Numbered from the stretch's first letter, positions 49,205-58,923 are shown. The stretch: 64,000 nucleotides of DNA from DATMQA01 sp035566895 (GCA_035566895.1 DATMQA010000213.1:1-64000); one strand, 5' to 3'. Notes: generated by a model not told the origin, from the letters alone. Translations and numbers: made by a program.

Positions 49205-49852
49205 TTAGATTTCCACCTTTACCGGGGCACGCTCGAAATCATTGGCTGCCATGAGCAGTTGCGGTTTCATCGCCCCGAGACGGGCGACAAACCGCTCGGG
49301 GACGGTTTCCAGCCTGGTGTTGTAGTGAGTGGCGATGTCGTTGAAATAGCCGCGCGCCAGCGCAACCCGCTGTTCGGTATCAGCGAGGTTCTTCTGCAGG
49401 GCCATAAAGGTCTCATTGGCCTTGAGTTCAGGATAGCGTTCGGCGATGGCGGTAGCGGTCCGGTTGACCGCACTGAAATCGGGGCCGGCGACCCCTGGCG
49501 GCGTGGCCTGGAGCTGAGTGCGGAACGTGGCCAGCTCGGTTTGAAGCTGCTGTTCGTAATCGCGGTAGCCCTTCACCGCTTCCACTAGATTGGGAATCAA
49601 ATCGTGCCGGCGTTTGAGTTGGACATCGACCAGGGACCAGGCTTGCCGCACGCGCTGGCGCAACTCTACCAGGCTGTTGAACACCATCCATACCCACACC
49701 AGCACCCCTACCACCACGTAGCCCAAGCCGGCGCCGATATAGACCGGCAGCCGGGATTCCGGCGGCACACTCATAGCCGCGTCACCAGCCACTAATGAAC
49801 CTGCGGTCAGCACCAGCCCCAGCAAAGCCCAGCCGCGCTCCCCCCACTTCAT
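49205..49852 (-). CDS. LemA family membrane protein
   Basis: 215 residues. A possible N-terminal signal anchor (ALLGLVLTAGSLVAG) and a second membrane helix (YIGAGLGYVVVGVLVWVWMV) precede the LemA core, FNSLVELRQRVRQAWSLVDV and QLKRRHDLIPNLVEAVKGY, a long helical bundle. Its ATG overlaps the stop of the GIDE-domain gene by 4 bases. LemA-GIDE pairs are common in bacteria; function is unknown, perhaps membrane-associated scaffold or protease adaptor. Confidence 0.9.
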   Translation of the reverse strand: MKWGERGWALLGLVLTAGSLVAGDAAMSVPPESRLPVYIGAGLGYVVVGVLVWVWMVFNSLVELRQRVRQAWSLVDVQLKRRHDLIPNLVEAVKGYRDYEQQLQTELATFRTQLQATPPGVAGPDFSAVNRTATAIAERYPELKANETFMALQKNLADTEQRVALARGYFNDIATHYNTRLETVPERFVARLGAMKPQLLMAANDFERAPVKVEI

Positions 49853-50514
49853 TCCCGAACTGACTTGTTCCTCCGACCGGGTCGAATCAGGAACATCGGC
49901 GCGGTTTTATCTTGCGCGATCTCCGGCGCGACCACGTCCTGCCGCTCGCGCGCCTGGCCCATCAGGTAAAGTTCGGCCTGCTGCGGAATTCCCGTTTCCC
50001 GAAAGCGGCGGCGGTAGTCGGAATCCCCCACCGCGCCATCGGGACCTTTGCCATAATAAAGCGGGTCGCCCCGTCCGCATGTCTGGTCCAGCATCGCCAC
50101 CGATTCCAGCTTGGCCCCTTCAGGCCGGACCAGGATGACACCGCAATCGTCTTTGAGATAAAACGGAATCATCTCGCCGCCATTCGCGACCGAAGTCCAA
50201 CCGCTTTCCTGGCGGGTGCGTGTCTGGGTATTGCCGTCTTTATCGGTGTAGGTCTCGGTGACCGTGCGCGACCAATGCTCCTCGACACTCCACTGATAAA
50301 ACACACAGGGTCGTTCGGCCAGGTAGCTTGTCAACGGACGTCCCGATTCGGCCGTTCCCTTCAATTCGACCAGGCCGATGAACACGCCCGTGGTTTTGGA
50401 AGTGGGCAGGTTTTCGACCAAACGCCACCGCCTGCCCGAACGGAATGCGGCGGTCAGACAGAGCAAGCCAAGCAAAGCGCCCACCCAGGGCAGGAACGGA
50501 GCGAATTGTTCCAT
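49849..50514 (-). CDS. GIDE-domain membrane protein, short form
   Basis: 221 residues. N-terminal membrane helix (FLPWVGALLGLLCLTAAFRS) and a GIDE domain: VFIGLVELKGTAESGRPLTS, then RPCVFYQWSVEEHW and DCGVILVRPEGAKLESVA, as in bacterial homologues of the mitochondrial ubiquitin ligase MUL1/GIDE. No RING domain. Typical bacterial versions have a second C-terminal membrane helix; this one ends after a basic stretch (RPGRRNKSVRE) without one, so it may be shortened. Overlaps LemA by 4 bases. Confidence 0.82.
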   Translation of the reverse strand: MEQFAPFLPWVGALLGLLCLTAAFRSGRRWRLVENLPTSKTTGVFIGLVELKGTAESGRPLTSYLAERPCVFYQWSVEEHWSRTVTETYTDKDGNTQTRTRQESGWTSVANGGEMIPFYLKDDCGVILVRPEGAKLESVAMLDQTCGRGDPLYYGKGPDGAVGDSDYRRRFRETGIPQQAELYLMGQARERQDVVAPEIAQDKTAPMFLIRPGRRNKSVRE

Positions 50515-50643
50515 TGGCCGGCGAGCCTAGACATATCCCTCTGCCAAGTCCAGATTTCAACCTGAGCTCGACTCGAATCGGCAGCACCGGCAACGTTCGC
50601 GCCAGGTCCGTCCGTAAAGGTTTGTCTGGACACATTGGCAGTC

Positions 50644-51501
50644 ATGGGGTTAGGCTTGGCCCACCCTATGAGTTCTGCGGCTTGGAAGATGTTGTTCGGG
50701 TTCCTTGCCTTAGCAGGATTTTTCTCCGCCTCGCTGGAATCCTATGGCGCCTTATTCACGTTCTCTTCCACGAACGTCATCGTGATTAATGAGACCGGCA
50801 CCCCCCCAATCCCCGCCGCACCGTATCCGGCGTCTCTCAGCGTCACGGGACTCAACGGCCTGGTCGTGACCAAACTGACCGTGACCCTGCACGGTCTGAC
50901 TCATACTTTCCCGAGCGATATCAACATCTTGCTGCTCGGCCCATTGGGTCAGCGCGCGATCATCATGGCCCAAACCGGCGGGCAGGACCGTTACAGCGTG
51001 ACAAATTTGTCCCTGACACTGGATGATAACGCTGCCACACCGCTGCCGATTTACACCAGCTTGACTTCCGGCACTTTTCAACCTACGGACGGGTATCTGA
51101 GCCTTGGTTATCCCCATTTTCCCTATGATTTTCCCGCACCCGCGCCCCCGGGGAACTCAAACTCCCTCTCCGCACTGTCTGTCTTCAAAAACACCGACCC
51201 AACCGGCCAGTGGAGTTTATTTGTAGTCGCCGACTCGACGGGCGATTCGGGCAGCATTTCCGGTGGCTGGAGCCTGAACCTTTCGGTCGCAGTACCGCTC
51301 CAGGTGACCCGCTCTCCAACAAATATCATCGTCTCCTGGCCCGCTTCCGCCCCCAATTGCTCTCTGCAAACAGCCCCCGACATTTCGGCCTCCGGCGGTT
51401 GGACCAATATTCCAACGATACCGCACACAAACCTGGGGCGGGTCACGGTGACCAATCCAATTTACCCGGGGAAGATGTTTTTCAGGTTGGTTGGCTACTG
51501 A
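50644..51501 (+). CDS. Secreted P-domain protein
   Basis: 285 residues; start uncertain (ATG at 50644 or 50668). Signal sequence WKMLFGFLALAGFFSASLES. A proprotein-convertase P-domain follows: NGLVVTKLTVTLHGLTHTFP, SDINILLLGPLGQRAIIMAQ and GQWSLFVVADSTGDSGSISG. The last ~65 residues share a pattern (IIVSWPASAPNCSLQ, W in GGWTNIP, ending MFFRLVGY) with two other secreted proteins in this window. No protease domain is present, so the P-domain stands alone. Probably extracellular or surface-bound. Confidence 0.8.
   Translation: MGLGLAHPMSSAAWKMLFGFLALAGFFSASLESYGALFTFSSTNVIVINETGTPPIPAAPYPASLSVTGLNGLVVTKLTVTLHGLTHTFPSDINILLLGPLGQRAIIMAQTGGQDRYSVTNLSLTLDDNAATPLPIYTSLTSGTFQPTDGYLSLGYPHFPYDFPAPAPPGNSNSLSALSVFKNTDPTGQWSLFVVADSTGDSGSISGGWSLNLSVAVPLQVTRSPTNIIVSWPASAPNCSLQTAPDISASGGWTNIPTIPHTNLGRVTVTNPIYPGKMFFRLVGY
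51294..51501 (+). other. Shared C-terminal module, copy 2 (ends FFRLVGY)
   Basis: IIVSWPASAPNCSLQ, then a central GGWTNIPTIP, then GKMFFRLVGY, spaced as in the other two copies. Confidence 0.6.
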
Positions 51502-51582
51502 ATCACGCACATTCGTAGAAGTACGGACAACTGAGCCAGGCATTTATCCTTGACCTCGGCTACAAAGGCATAGTAGAACTGC

Positions 51583-51598
51583 TACAACGAAAGTTGTA
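51583..51598. promoter_or_regulatory. Short perfect inverted repeat upstream of the PEP-CTERM gene
   Basis: TACAAC-GAAA-GTTGTA, 43 bases before the start. It could be an operator or a small RNA hairpin. No clear sigma-54 boxes were found around it. Confidence 0.35.
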
Positions 51599-51641
51599 AA
51601 GTTTGCAGCCTTGAAACCGAGTCAAGGCCGGGAAAGATTTC

Positions 51642-52361
51642 ATGTATACTAGGGGAAAAATTTTGCGGGTGACGCGGTTCCTTGCGTGTGTTTGCTTGGG
51701 GGTGACATTGGTGGGTGCCCAAAACCTGCTTGCCTCAGGAATCGTCTACTCCTTCGACAATGTATTCAGCGGCCAAAGCACACCGCCGGCCGGGCCTGGC
51801 CCTTGGGCTTCCGCCACGTTGCTGGACTTATCTCCGGGAACCGTTTCATTGACGATTAGCAACTCCGGACTCAGCAGTGGCGAATTCATCAGTGGGTTGT
51901 ATCTGAACCTGAACCCGGCCGACAATGTAAACAACCTGAGCTTCACCCAAACCGGTTCCAGCGGCAGCTTCACTGTCCCAACCATCTCAACAGGTGAAGA
52001 CGGCTTTAAAGCGGACGGTGATGGCAAATACGACATCCTTTTCAGCTTCAGCACCCCCAATGGAACGACCTTCACGGTCAATGATTCCATCACTTACAAA
52101 ATCACCGGCATCGCCAACCTGACGTCTTCTGATTTCAGTTTCCTGAGCTCCCCGGCGGGTGGCTCAGGCCCCTTCTACGCAGCCGCCCACATTCAGGGGA
52201 CTCCACCCAACAACGGTTCCAGTTGTTGGGTGGAACCATCGCCAGGTCCCGTGGTGGTGCCGGAACCCGCCCCGATGATACTCCTCGGGTTTGGCGCCGG
52301 TCTGTGGCTCTGCTTCCGCTCTCACCAACGCCGCTCGAAGGCTCTTTCGCCCCAAGCTTGA
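51642..52361 (+). CDS. PEP-CTERM sorting-signal protein
   Basis: 239 residues. Signal peptide VTRFLACVCLGVTLVGAQNL. The body is Ser/Thr/Asn/Gly-rich beta structure (SLTISNSGLSSGEFISGLYL, SFTQTGSSGSFTVPTI). The C-terminal sorting signal is VVPEPAPMILLGFGAGLWLC followed by FRSHQRRS, a standard PEP motif, helix and arginine cluster. It should be processed by the exosortase at 40959-41948. A 12-bp perfect inverted repeat lies in the coding sequence just before the PEP segment. Exported and probably surface-associated; function unknown. Confidence 0.85.
   Translation: MYTRGKILRVTRFLACVCLGVTLVGAQNLLASGIVYSFDNVFSGQSTPPAGPGPWASATLLDLSPGTVSLTISNSGLSSGEFISGLYLNLNPADNVNNLSFTQTGSSGSFTVPTISTGEDGFKADGDGKYDILFSFSTPNGTTFTVNDSITYKITGIANLTSSDFSFLSSPAGGSGPFYAAAHIQGTPPNNGSSCWVEPSPGPVVVPEPAPMILLGFGAGLWLCFRSHQRRSKALSPQA
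52203..52233. repeat. 12-bp perfect inverted repeat inside the PEP-CTERM gene
   Basis: CCACCCAACAAC (52203-52214) and GTTGTTGGGTGG (52222-52233) around a 7-base loop. In mRNA this makes a strong hairpin just before the codons for the sorting signal. Confidence 0.75.
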
Positions 52362-52388
52362 TTGAAGTGAAGGGCAGCCGCTTTCGGC

Positions 52389-52602
52389 CTACGGGCTCCC
52401 CAGCCTGAAAAAGGAACTCCCTCCTCCCGTCGGCAGGGTCAAATTCCAAGTGCTGCTTTGGCTGGCAGCCGCATTCGTTACCAGCGTCCAAAGCACCGGC
52501 GCCGCCAGATTTGTTGCCCCATAGAGAGAGAATCCGGAAGCGGTGGCCGGCCAGGAGAGGGCCAGGGCGTTGCCCGAATAGGCAACGCTAAGATTCGGCA
52601 GA
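52389..52602 (-). other. Shared C-terminal module, copy 3 (ends FFRLGSP)
   Basis: ALALSWPATASGFSLYGATN, a central PVLWTLVTN, then GSSFFRLGSP. It is closest in pattern to the copy of the P-domain protein. Confidence 0.6.
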
Positions 52603-55600
52603 GGCGCGGAAGTGCCGGCTTGATTGGACCATGGGCTGGGACCGTTCCAATTAACCGCGGCGACGACGTAATAGTAGCTCACGCCGTTGGAAATCGCGAG
52701 GTCAGTGTAATTTGTGGCGGTGAGCCCGGCAGCGACGGTCGTGTAAGGACCCCCATTGGTTGTCGAGCGCTGCACATTGTAACCGGTTGCTCCCGCGACG
52801 GGCCACCAACTCAGGGCGATTTGAGTGTAAGCCGCCGCGGCATTCAAATGGCTTGGAGCCGAAGGCAATTGCCCCGCCACGCTCACATTATCGAATGTGG
52901 CAGTGTTCAGCCTGGTGTTGTTGTGCGCTGTCACTGCCATTCCCACAAACGCATCACGAGACATTGCCAGTGTCACTGGCGACCCGACCTGGCTCCAAAC
53001 CGAACCACTGGTCGAAGTATAGGCAGTGAACGTATTACCGATGCGGACCAGCTTCACATAGTACGGTGCCGCCGGCCCCGCCTGGCCCGAGCTGGCGCTG
53101 GCGCCGTAGGTTGCCGGCCGATAGGAGAACAACGCTCCGTTCTGCGAGGTGACCGCAACAAACGCGTTGATGGCGTCCTGGTTAAGCGATTCGCGGAGCA
53201 TGACGCCGGCCTTGGCCCACGGGTCGGTGTTTTGCAAGCCGGATACCCGCGCGATGTTCGTGCAGTCGCCCGAGACCGCGCGATAGACGTAATGAAACGA
53301 ATCCGCGTTGTTCCAGATATCAATGCCCGAGCCGCTGACGGTGTAAACGCCGCCGGCGAAAGCGGCCGTGCCCGGCCAGCCGACGTCTCCCACGCTGCCA
53401 TCCCATAACGTGGCAACACCCACATCCTGGTCTATCCACCCTAATGGCAGGCTGCCGTGGACGGGTGTCGAACCGATTTCGGTGGAATTCGTGCTTTCCC
53501 CATTCGTGTTGAAGGCGGTTACCACGTAGTAATAGCTCACGCCGTTGCTTAAACCGAGGTCGAGATAGCTCGGTGTCGAACTGGAAGCCACCGTCAGGTA
53601 GGGTCCGCCGGAAATGGTTGCGCGCTTAATGTTGTAGCTGGCAGCCGTTTCGCAGGGGACCCAATTCAAAGAAACGGCGCCGTTGCCGGGTGTTGCCGCC
53701 AGCCCGGCGGTGAGCCCGGGCGGCGGCCCGGATTGCGCCCCAACCACGCTTTCCCCGAGGGGCGGGAAAGGCGCGCCGTTCGCGGGCACGAATTCGACCC
53801 AGGCCAAATCATAGCCGGGATTGACACAGTCGATCTGGAGGCTGGCCAGGCCGGAGTTGGTCACCGTGATCCCGTTCACCGCATAGGTCGCGTAGGCGGC
53901 GTAACCGCCCGTAGTCGGGAGCGTCACCGGACCGGTAAGATCGTTGCTGCTCAGCACTAATGCATGGTTGGTGTTGTTCAAAATCAGCAGGCTGGCGCGC
54001 ACCACGCCGCCCGTGGCGCCGCCGGCATAACGGATGAACAGGTTGTAGCTACCCGGAGCGCAGGTCAGCGTGTGGCGTTGCCATTCGCCGGCGTCATTCC
54101 AGCCCACCTTCAGCAGCGTCCCGGGATCAGCGCAACGCGTCATATCCACCCCATCGTCCCGGCCAAAAAAGCCGTTGTTCCACGCCGTCCCACCCGGACC
54201 ATGATTGGCTTCGTCATCGAACACCGTGTCCGCATAGGCGATGCCCACTTCGCCCATGTCGTAGTCCGCCGCAAAGATTTTGCCGGGGATAGTCACACCC
54301 GCTTTGTAAGGCAGTGCCAGGTTCGTGAAGCTCCCGGCCGGACGGTTCAAACTGTCCGCGACTTCCGGGTGCACCAGGCAATTGGAGAAAAGGGTGCCTT
54401 GCGCATAAGCCATCAGCCAATTGTACGCCTCGCTCACCGAAGGCCGTGGCACCGTCCCCGGCGACGCCCAATACGCCTTCAACGCGTTCCAGCCGGGCGT
54501 CTGCGGGTTTTGAACGAGCCCATAACATTGCGAACTGATCTTGTATGCCCAAAAGCAGTGGCCCTCGGAAATCGTTGCCGTCCGGCTGTTCTGGGTCAGG
54601 GTCACCGGCCGTTCGTAAGTGCCGAACACGAGCTTGTTGTACCAATGGGTCGAATTGATGCCAAACTCACCCGCCCAATCGGGGACATTTGCGCCAACGC
54701 ACGTGGCCCGGTTGCCGGTTCCCAGCGGCAGCCCACTGCCGTAATCATGATCGGAGAAAGACAAGTTTGCGTTTGGGTCGCTCCAGCCGGTGTTATCCAC
54801 ATCGTAAAGGGTGCTCGCGTAGAAGTCGCCTTCGCATAGCAGCAGGTGATTCGTATCGACCTGGCGGATCGTTCGGACCAGGTTCGAATAGGTGATGCTC
54901 AAAGTGGGACTGCCGACCTGGCCGTTGGCGGCGCTGGTGTTGACCGGTTCATTGAGCAAATCATACCCGCCTAGCCACGTGTTGGTCGCATAATGCGCGG
55001 CAATCCGACTCCAGATGTGCCCGGCCAGCGCCAGGTTCGGGCCGCTGACAAAGACACTCGCCGTGTTGGTGTTCAACGTCCCGCCGTAGTTGGTCACCGA
55101 AAGATTGTTCGGACCGCCCGGGGCGCAATGCATGTCCGGAATCACATAGATGGCGTTGGTCGAACAATACGCGACCAGGTTGTCGAGGTATTTGAACCCC
55201 GTGTTAATATCGTACCCATTCGTCGGGTAATTATTCGCCCAATTGGTGACGTAAAAGAATTCCTCGAACGTGAACGGCACCCGCACACTGTTGAAACCGT
55301 TGGCGTGCAGAAACACCATGTCCGCCGGCGTGATGAAATTGCTCCAGTAGGCGTCCAGCACTTGCGCCGTCAGATTAGTGTCCCCGCCCAGCACGTCCTG
55401 GATGGCCGCGACCAAACCGTCATAGTAATTGTTGATACCCCCGGTCCCCGTGCCGGCGCTATTGTAGGCCGAGAGATTCGGGCTACCCATCATGTAGTAC
55501 TCCGGCCACAGCCACGAACCCAGGTTGACCCCGCGCAACGTAATCGGCTGGTTATTGTTATCCAGGTTAGTAACCCCGGAAGCGTGCAGGAACCCGGTGT

Positions 55601-55664
55601 TCTGTGCGCCCGCCAGCGCCCCTGGCCTCCATACCAGCAGGAGGCATAGCCCTATCAAAAACAT
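52389..55664 (-). CDS. Secreted multidomain GH5-type glycosidase
   Basis: 1091 residues from the ATG at 55664-55662 (GGAG four bases upstream); the longer frame to 55718 adds no signal peptide. Signal FLIGLCLLLVWRPGALAGAQ. GH5 catalytic domain (about 30-430): GVNLGSWLWPEYYM, acid/base Glu in DLLNEPVN, nucleophile Glu in WAGEFGIN. Then a CBM6-like region (GIAYADTVFDDEANHG), two fibronectin-III repeats (SYNIKRATISGGPYLTVASS and GYNVQRSTTNGGPYTTVAAG), a concanavalin-like domain between them (WAKAGVMLRESLNQDAINAF), and the shared C-terminal module ending SFFRLGSP. Likely acts on beta-glucans. Its neighbour upstream is the DUF748 gene. Confidence 0.88.
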   Translation of the reverse strand: MFLIGLCLLLVWRPGALAGAQNTGFLHASGVTNLDNNNQPITLRGVNLGSWLWPEYYMMGSPNLSAYNSAGTGTGGINNYYDGLVAAIQDVLGGDTNLTAQVLDAYWSNFITPADMVFLHANGFNSVRVPFTFEEFFYVTNWANNYPTNGYDINTGFKYLDNLVAYCSTNAIYVIPDMHCAPGGPNNLSVTNYGGTLNTNTASVFVSGPNLALAGHIWSRIAAHYATNTWLGGYDLLNEPVNTSAANGQVGSPTLSITYSNLVRTIRQVDTNHLLLCEGDFYASTLYDVDNTGWSDPNANLSFSDHDYGSGLPLGTGNRATCVGANVPDWAGEFGINSTHWYNKLVFGTYERPVTLTQNSRTATISEGHCFWAYKISSQCYGLVQNPQTPGWNALKAYWASPGTVPRPSVSEAYNWLMAYAQGTLFSNCLVHPEVADSLNRPAGSFTNLALPYKAGVTIPGKIFAADYDMGEVGIAYADTVFDDEANHGPGGTAWNNGFFGRDDGVDMTRCADPGTLLKVGWNDAGEWQRHTLTCAPGSYNLFIRYAGGATGGVVRASLLILNNTNHALVLSSNDLTGPVTLPTTGGYAAYATYAVNGITVTNSGLASLQIDCVNPGYDLAWVEFVPANGAPFPPLGESVVGAQSGPPPGLTAGLAATPGNGAVSLNWVPCETAASYNIKRATISGGPYLTVASSSTPSYLDLGLSNGVSYYYVVTAFNTNGESTNSTEIGSTPVHGSLPLGWIDQDVGVATLWDGSVGDVGWPGTAAFAGGVYTVSGSGIDIWNNADSFHYVYRAVSGDCTNIARVSGLQNTDPWAKAGVMLRESLNQDAINAFVAVTSQNGALFSYRPATYGASASSGQAGPAAPYYVKLVRIGNTFTAYTSTSGSVWSQVGSPVTLAMSRDAFVGMAVTAHNNTRLNTATFDNVSVAGQLPSAPSHLNAAAAYTQIALSWWPVAGATGYNVQRSTTNGGPYTTVAAGLTATNYTDLAISNGVSYYYVVAAVNWNGPSPWSNQAGTSAPLPNLSVAYSGNALALSWPATASGFSLYGATNLAAPVLWTLVTNAAASQSSTWNLTLPTGGGSSFFRLGSP

Positions 55665-55719
55665 CGGTCTCCGGACCTCGCGAAGGCACGGGGCCAGCGG
55701 ACAACGGCGGGAACACATA

Positions 55720-58700
55720 CTACTTCAGGTGAAAGAAAACCCGGCTGGCGCGATTGGTGGACTCCTCGCTGCCGGGCTCTGCCAGCAGCACCCGCTCCGC
55801 CTCGATTTGGCCGGAAGACAGGATCGCCTGCTGGGCGTGCACCGCGCGCTCGTGCGCCAGCCTCTGAAAGTCGTCTTCACTCACGCTGATGGTCTCGAAA
55901 ACGAGGCGTTCCATGTCGCTCTCGGGCGCTGCCGGCGCGGCTTTCTGCGCGTCCTGCAGGAGCAAGCCAGCTCCTTTCTCCTCCCCACCCAAAGCCGCTG
56001 GAGCTGCCATCGGCCTGGATGGGCTGGCGGGCTTGCTCGTTACCCGTGCTACCGGTGCGGTCCCATTGTGGCCAGGGTTGGCGGCTTGCGCGGCCACGAG
56101 CGCCTTGTATGCCTGGTTCAGGGCCGCGGCATACTCTTCATCCGTGAATGGCACCTGGTCGGGGCTCACCCGCTCCTTCTCGCTCTTGCGGAGGGTGGCC
56201 CATTTCGCTGCACGGAATTGTTTTTGGAGTTTTTGCCGGCGCAACGCCGTCCCATCCGCCACGGGGTCGTAGCTGCCCTCGATTTCGAGTTGCAGACCGG
56301 GCCGCTCATGAAGGCCCTTCAGCAAGGCGTCCAGCTTGTCCCGCGATGCCGCCTGGAGTTCGGCGGACCCGGGCGCAAATGGCTGGTAGCTGACCTCCTC
56401 GCCTTTGCCTCCAAACAACGACCCCAGCGCCGCAAAAGGCGAGGTGACCAGTTTGGTAATCACGTTGGCGATCACATGGAGAATGACTCCGCTCAGGTGA
56501 AACTTGGGGTCGTCCAGGTCGCCCTCGATCGGCACGTTCAGCTCGATCTTCCCGCTGCGGTCCTTGAGAATGGCGATCGCCAGCTTCACCGGCAGCTTGG
56601 TTGCGTCCGGGCTGGACACTTTTTCGCCCAGGGTGAATTGGTCAAGCATGACCGCGTTCTGCGCCTTCATTTTGCGTCCGGTCATCTCATACTTCATGTC
56701 CAGATTGAATCTCCCTCTTTGCAGCGTGTAACCGAGGAACTTGCCGGAATACGGCCCAGCCGGAACAAGGTTCACATCCTTCACCACGATTTTGAACTGG
56801 TTCGTCGTTGCTGGCCCCGGCGGCGGCAGGTCGCCGGTAATCTCCACCGGGCCGGTGCCTCCCACCCGGGCCTGCAACTTTGCCACGATGTCATTCTTGA
56901 GTTCGGTCGAGATGCCCGTAATGGTCCCACTGACCTTTGTCACCGAGACTCGAGCCGGCGGATGCACCGAGCGGTCTTCCAGCCGGACCTGCGCATTGGA
57001 GAATACGATGGTCTCCACCGAGGCCTTCAGCGGCGCCTTGAGAAACGCCAGGTTCGTCGAAGAAAAGCTTTTCGCCAGCAAACCGATTTTCTTCCGTGGG
57101 TCGCTCGATTCTTTGGCGGCCGCCGGCGAGGCGGTGGCCGGCTCGGCGGCGGGAGCATTCGTGTTGGTGAGCCTGGCGATGCGCATCAGGTTTAGTGTCT
57201 GGTTGGTCTCGACCACGACGTGGGCGTTCACGTCGTCGATGGCCAGCTCCGCCAGCGCGAATTCGGGCGGATTCAGGTTCGCCTTAATCCCGGATAGCCG
57301 CACCGAGCCCCACTTGAGCACCTCCTCGTCCGTGTCGCCATCGACCCCGGTGAAATCATCCAGCCGCATGTTGCCGTTGAAGGTGGCGTCCGGCCCCAAC
57401 TCGTTCGTGGCCACCAACTGGACCTGGCCGTCCATGCTGAATTTGCTGCCCAGGATAAACAGGCTGACAAACTGGTCGAGGTACGGACCCAGCGGCGCCA
57501 GTTCGAGTTGTTCCAGCTTCAGCCGCACGTCCGCTGTCGGCGGGGAGAGCCCCGCGGTGACGGTCGTGTGAATCGTGCCGTTCGTATTCCAGCGCACCGA
57601 ACTCTCGAGGGCCATTTTGGTTCCAGGCAAATTGGAAAGGTTGGTCGCCTGCATCGAAATATCCGTCAGCGCCAGCCTCACCGGGCGCGCGTTCGCCGAA
57701 TCCACCAGTGTCACCGCGCAATCCTGCGCCTTGATCGAGCGCATCTGCGCCGTCCCCGCATTCGTGCTCGCCAGCAGTTGCGCGAACAAGTTCGTCGCCG
57801 AACGCAGCATCAGCATCACCGTGCCCGCGACATTCGTGCCCGCCGGCTTCGCCATCTCGATCACATTGACCTTCGCGTCCGGCGTCCGCCGCACCACGAG
57901 CCGTCCGCCGGTGACCACGACCGAATCCACCACGACGCGCCGGCCTATGGCGTCGGCGCTGGCGCCCTGCACGTTCAAATCGTCAAGCTCGACGAAGTTC
58001 TCCTGGCTGTCCTTTTCGGCAACTTTCAGCGAATGCAGGTGGAACGTGGCGTTGGTGACCACCGCCACATTGGTCGTGGTGCTCCAGGCGAAATCGTAAG
58101 CCGCCCCCAAATTAATCACGCCATCGCGGAGCTGGAAGCGCAGGAAATCCTGGTAAACCGGCGCGTATTTCGGCAGAGCCACGTTCTCAACGGAGAATTC
58201 GCCGCGCGAGCGGATCGGGTCCAGGAAGAAGTAGCCGCTCCAGGAAAATCGCTCGCCCGAATCGGTCGTGCCGGAGAAGGAATAAGGGTTCTTGTTCTCG
58301 GGATCGGTCTCCAGGCCGGTCAGAGTCAGTTCCACCGGCCCGATCATGCGATGGAAAGGCGTGCTGGGCGTCAGGTCCGCATACGAAAGCTGGGCGCCGG
58401 AAATGTGAAACTGGTCCACCCGGAGCACCAGCGGTTTTGAGGGCTTCTTCGGCGGGGCCGTCTCCGGGCCGGAGAACTTTTTCAACAAATCCGTGAAGTT
58501 CAGCGTCAGGTCCTTGTTCACCTGGACACGGGCGTAAGGCCCGACCACGCGCACCTCCTTGAAAGTCCACGCCCGCTGGAAGAAGGAAATCAATTGGAAA
58601 TTGGCGTAGCCCTCCTGCAATGCGATAAATCGTTCCCCGTCCTTGTCCTTGACGACGAGACCGCGGATGGTGCCCGAAAGGACGTAAGGATTGAGGCGGA

Positions 58701-58923
58701 CCTTCTCGATGGTGACCTCGCGATCGAGAATTTTCGCGAGTTGCTTCACCGCCACCGCGCGGACGATCAGCGGCAGGATCAGGAACCCGAACACCGTGTA
58801 AAAAAGCACCAGCCCGACGCCCCAGCAGACCCGTTTCCGGGTGCGCCGCGAGAGCTTGTAAAACCAGGCGGTTAAGACCCTGACTCCTGGATTATCCGGA
58901 GGCATATTCAATGGGATTCTCAT
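55720..58923 (-). CDS. AsmA-like DUF748 protein
   Basis: 1067 residues from the ATG at 58923-58921; a longer frame to 59088 contains intergenic repeat sequence. N-terminal membrane anchor KRVCWGVGLVLFYTVFGFLI, then an AsmA/DUF748 repeat architecture: REVTIEKVRLNPYVLSGTIR, FIALQEGYANFQLISFF, LRVDQFHISGAQLSYADLTP. Near the C-terminus, KIELNVPIEGDLDDPKFHL and an OmpA-like region (LLKGLHERPGLQLEIEGSYD, VADGTALRRQK). Such proteins bridge the inner and outer membranes and have been linked to lipid transport. The last 160 residues are Ala/Glu-rich and look disordered. The stop is 55 bases before the GH5 start. Confidence 0.85.
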   Translation of the reverse strand: MRIPLNMPPDNPGVRVLTAWFYKLSRRTRKRVCWGVGLVLFYTVFGFLILPLIVRAVAVKQLAKILDREVTIEKVRLNPYVLSGTIRGLVVKDKDGERFIALQEGYANFQLISFFQRAWTFKEVRVVGPYARVQVNKDLTLNFTDLLKKFSGPETAPPKKPSKPLVLRVDQFHISGAQLSYADLTPSTPFHRMIGPVELTLTGLETDPENKNPYSFSGTTDSGERFSWSGYFFLDPIRSRGEFSVENVALPKYAPVYQDFLRFQLRDGVINLGAAYDFAWSTTTNVAVVTNATFHLHSLKVAEKDSQENFVELDDLNVQGASADAIGRRVVVDSVVVTGGRLVVRRTPDAKVNVIEMAKPAGTNVAGTVMLMLRSATNLFAQLLASTNAGTAQMRSIKAQDCAVTLVDSANARPVRLALTDISMQATNLSNLPGTKMALESSVRWNTNGTIHTTVTAGLSPPTADVRLKLEQLELAPLGPYLDQFVSLFILGSKFSMDGQVQLVATNELGPDATFNGNMRLDDFTGVDGDTDEEVLKWGSVRLSGIKANLNPPEFALAELAIDDVNAHVVVETNQTLNLMRIARLTNTNAPAAEPATASPAAAKESSDPRKKIGLLAKSFSSTNLAFLKAPLKASVETIVFSNAQVRLEDRSVHPPARVSVTKVSGTITGISTELKNDIVAKLQARVGGTGPVEITGDLPPPGPATTNQFKIVVKDVNLVPAGPYSGKFLGYTLQRGRFNLDMKYEMTGRKMKAQNAVMLDQFTLGEKVSSPDATKLPVKLAIAILKDRSGKIELNVPIEGDLDDPKFHLSGVILHVIANVITKLVTSPFAALGSLFGGKGEEVSYQPFAPGSAELQAASRDKLDALLKGLHERPGLQLEIEGSYDPVADGTALRRQKLQKQFRAAKWATLRKSEKERVSPDQVPFTDEEYAAALNQAYKALVAAQAANPGHNGTAPVARVTSKPASPSRPMAAPAALGGEEKGAGLLLQDAQKAAPAAPESDMERLVFETISVSEDDFQRLAHERAVHAQQAILSSGQIEAERVLLAEPGSEESTNRASRVFFHLK

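Noticed and set aside
51541..51641. Sigma-54 promoter for the PEP-CTERM gene
   Set aside because: PEP-CTERM genes often have one, but no TGGCAC-N5-TTGC spacing was found.
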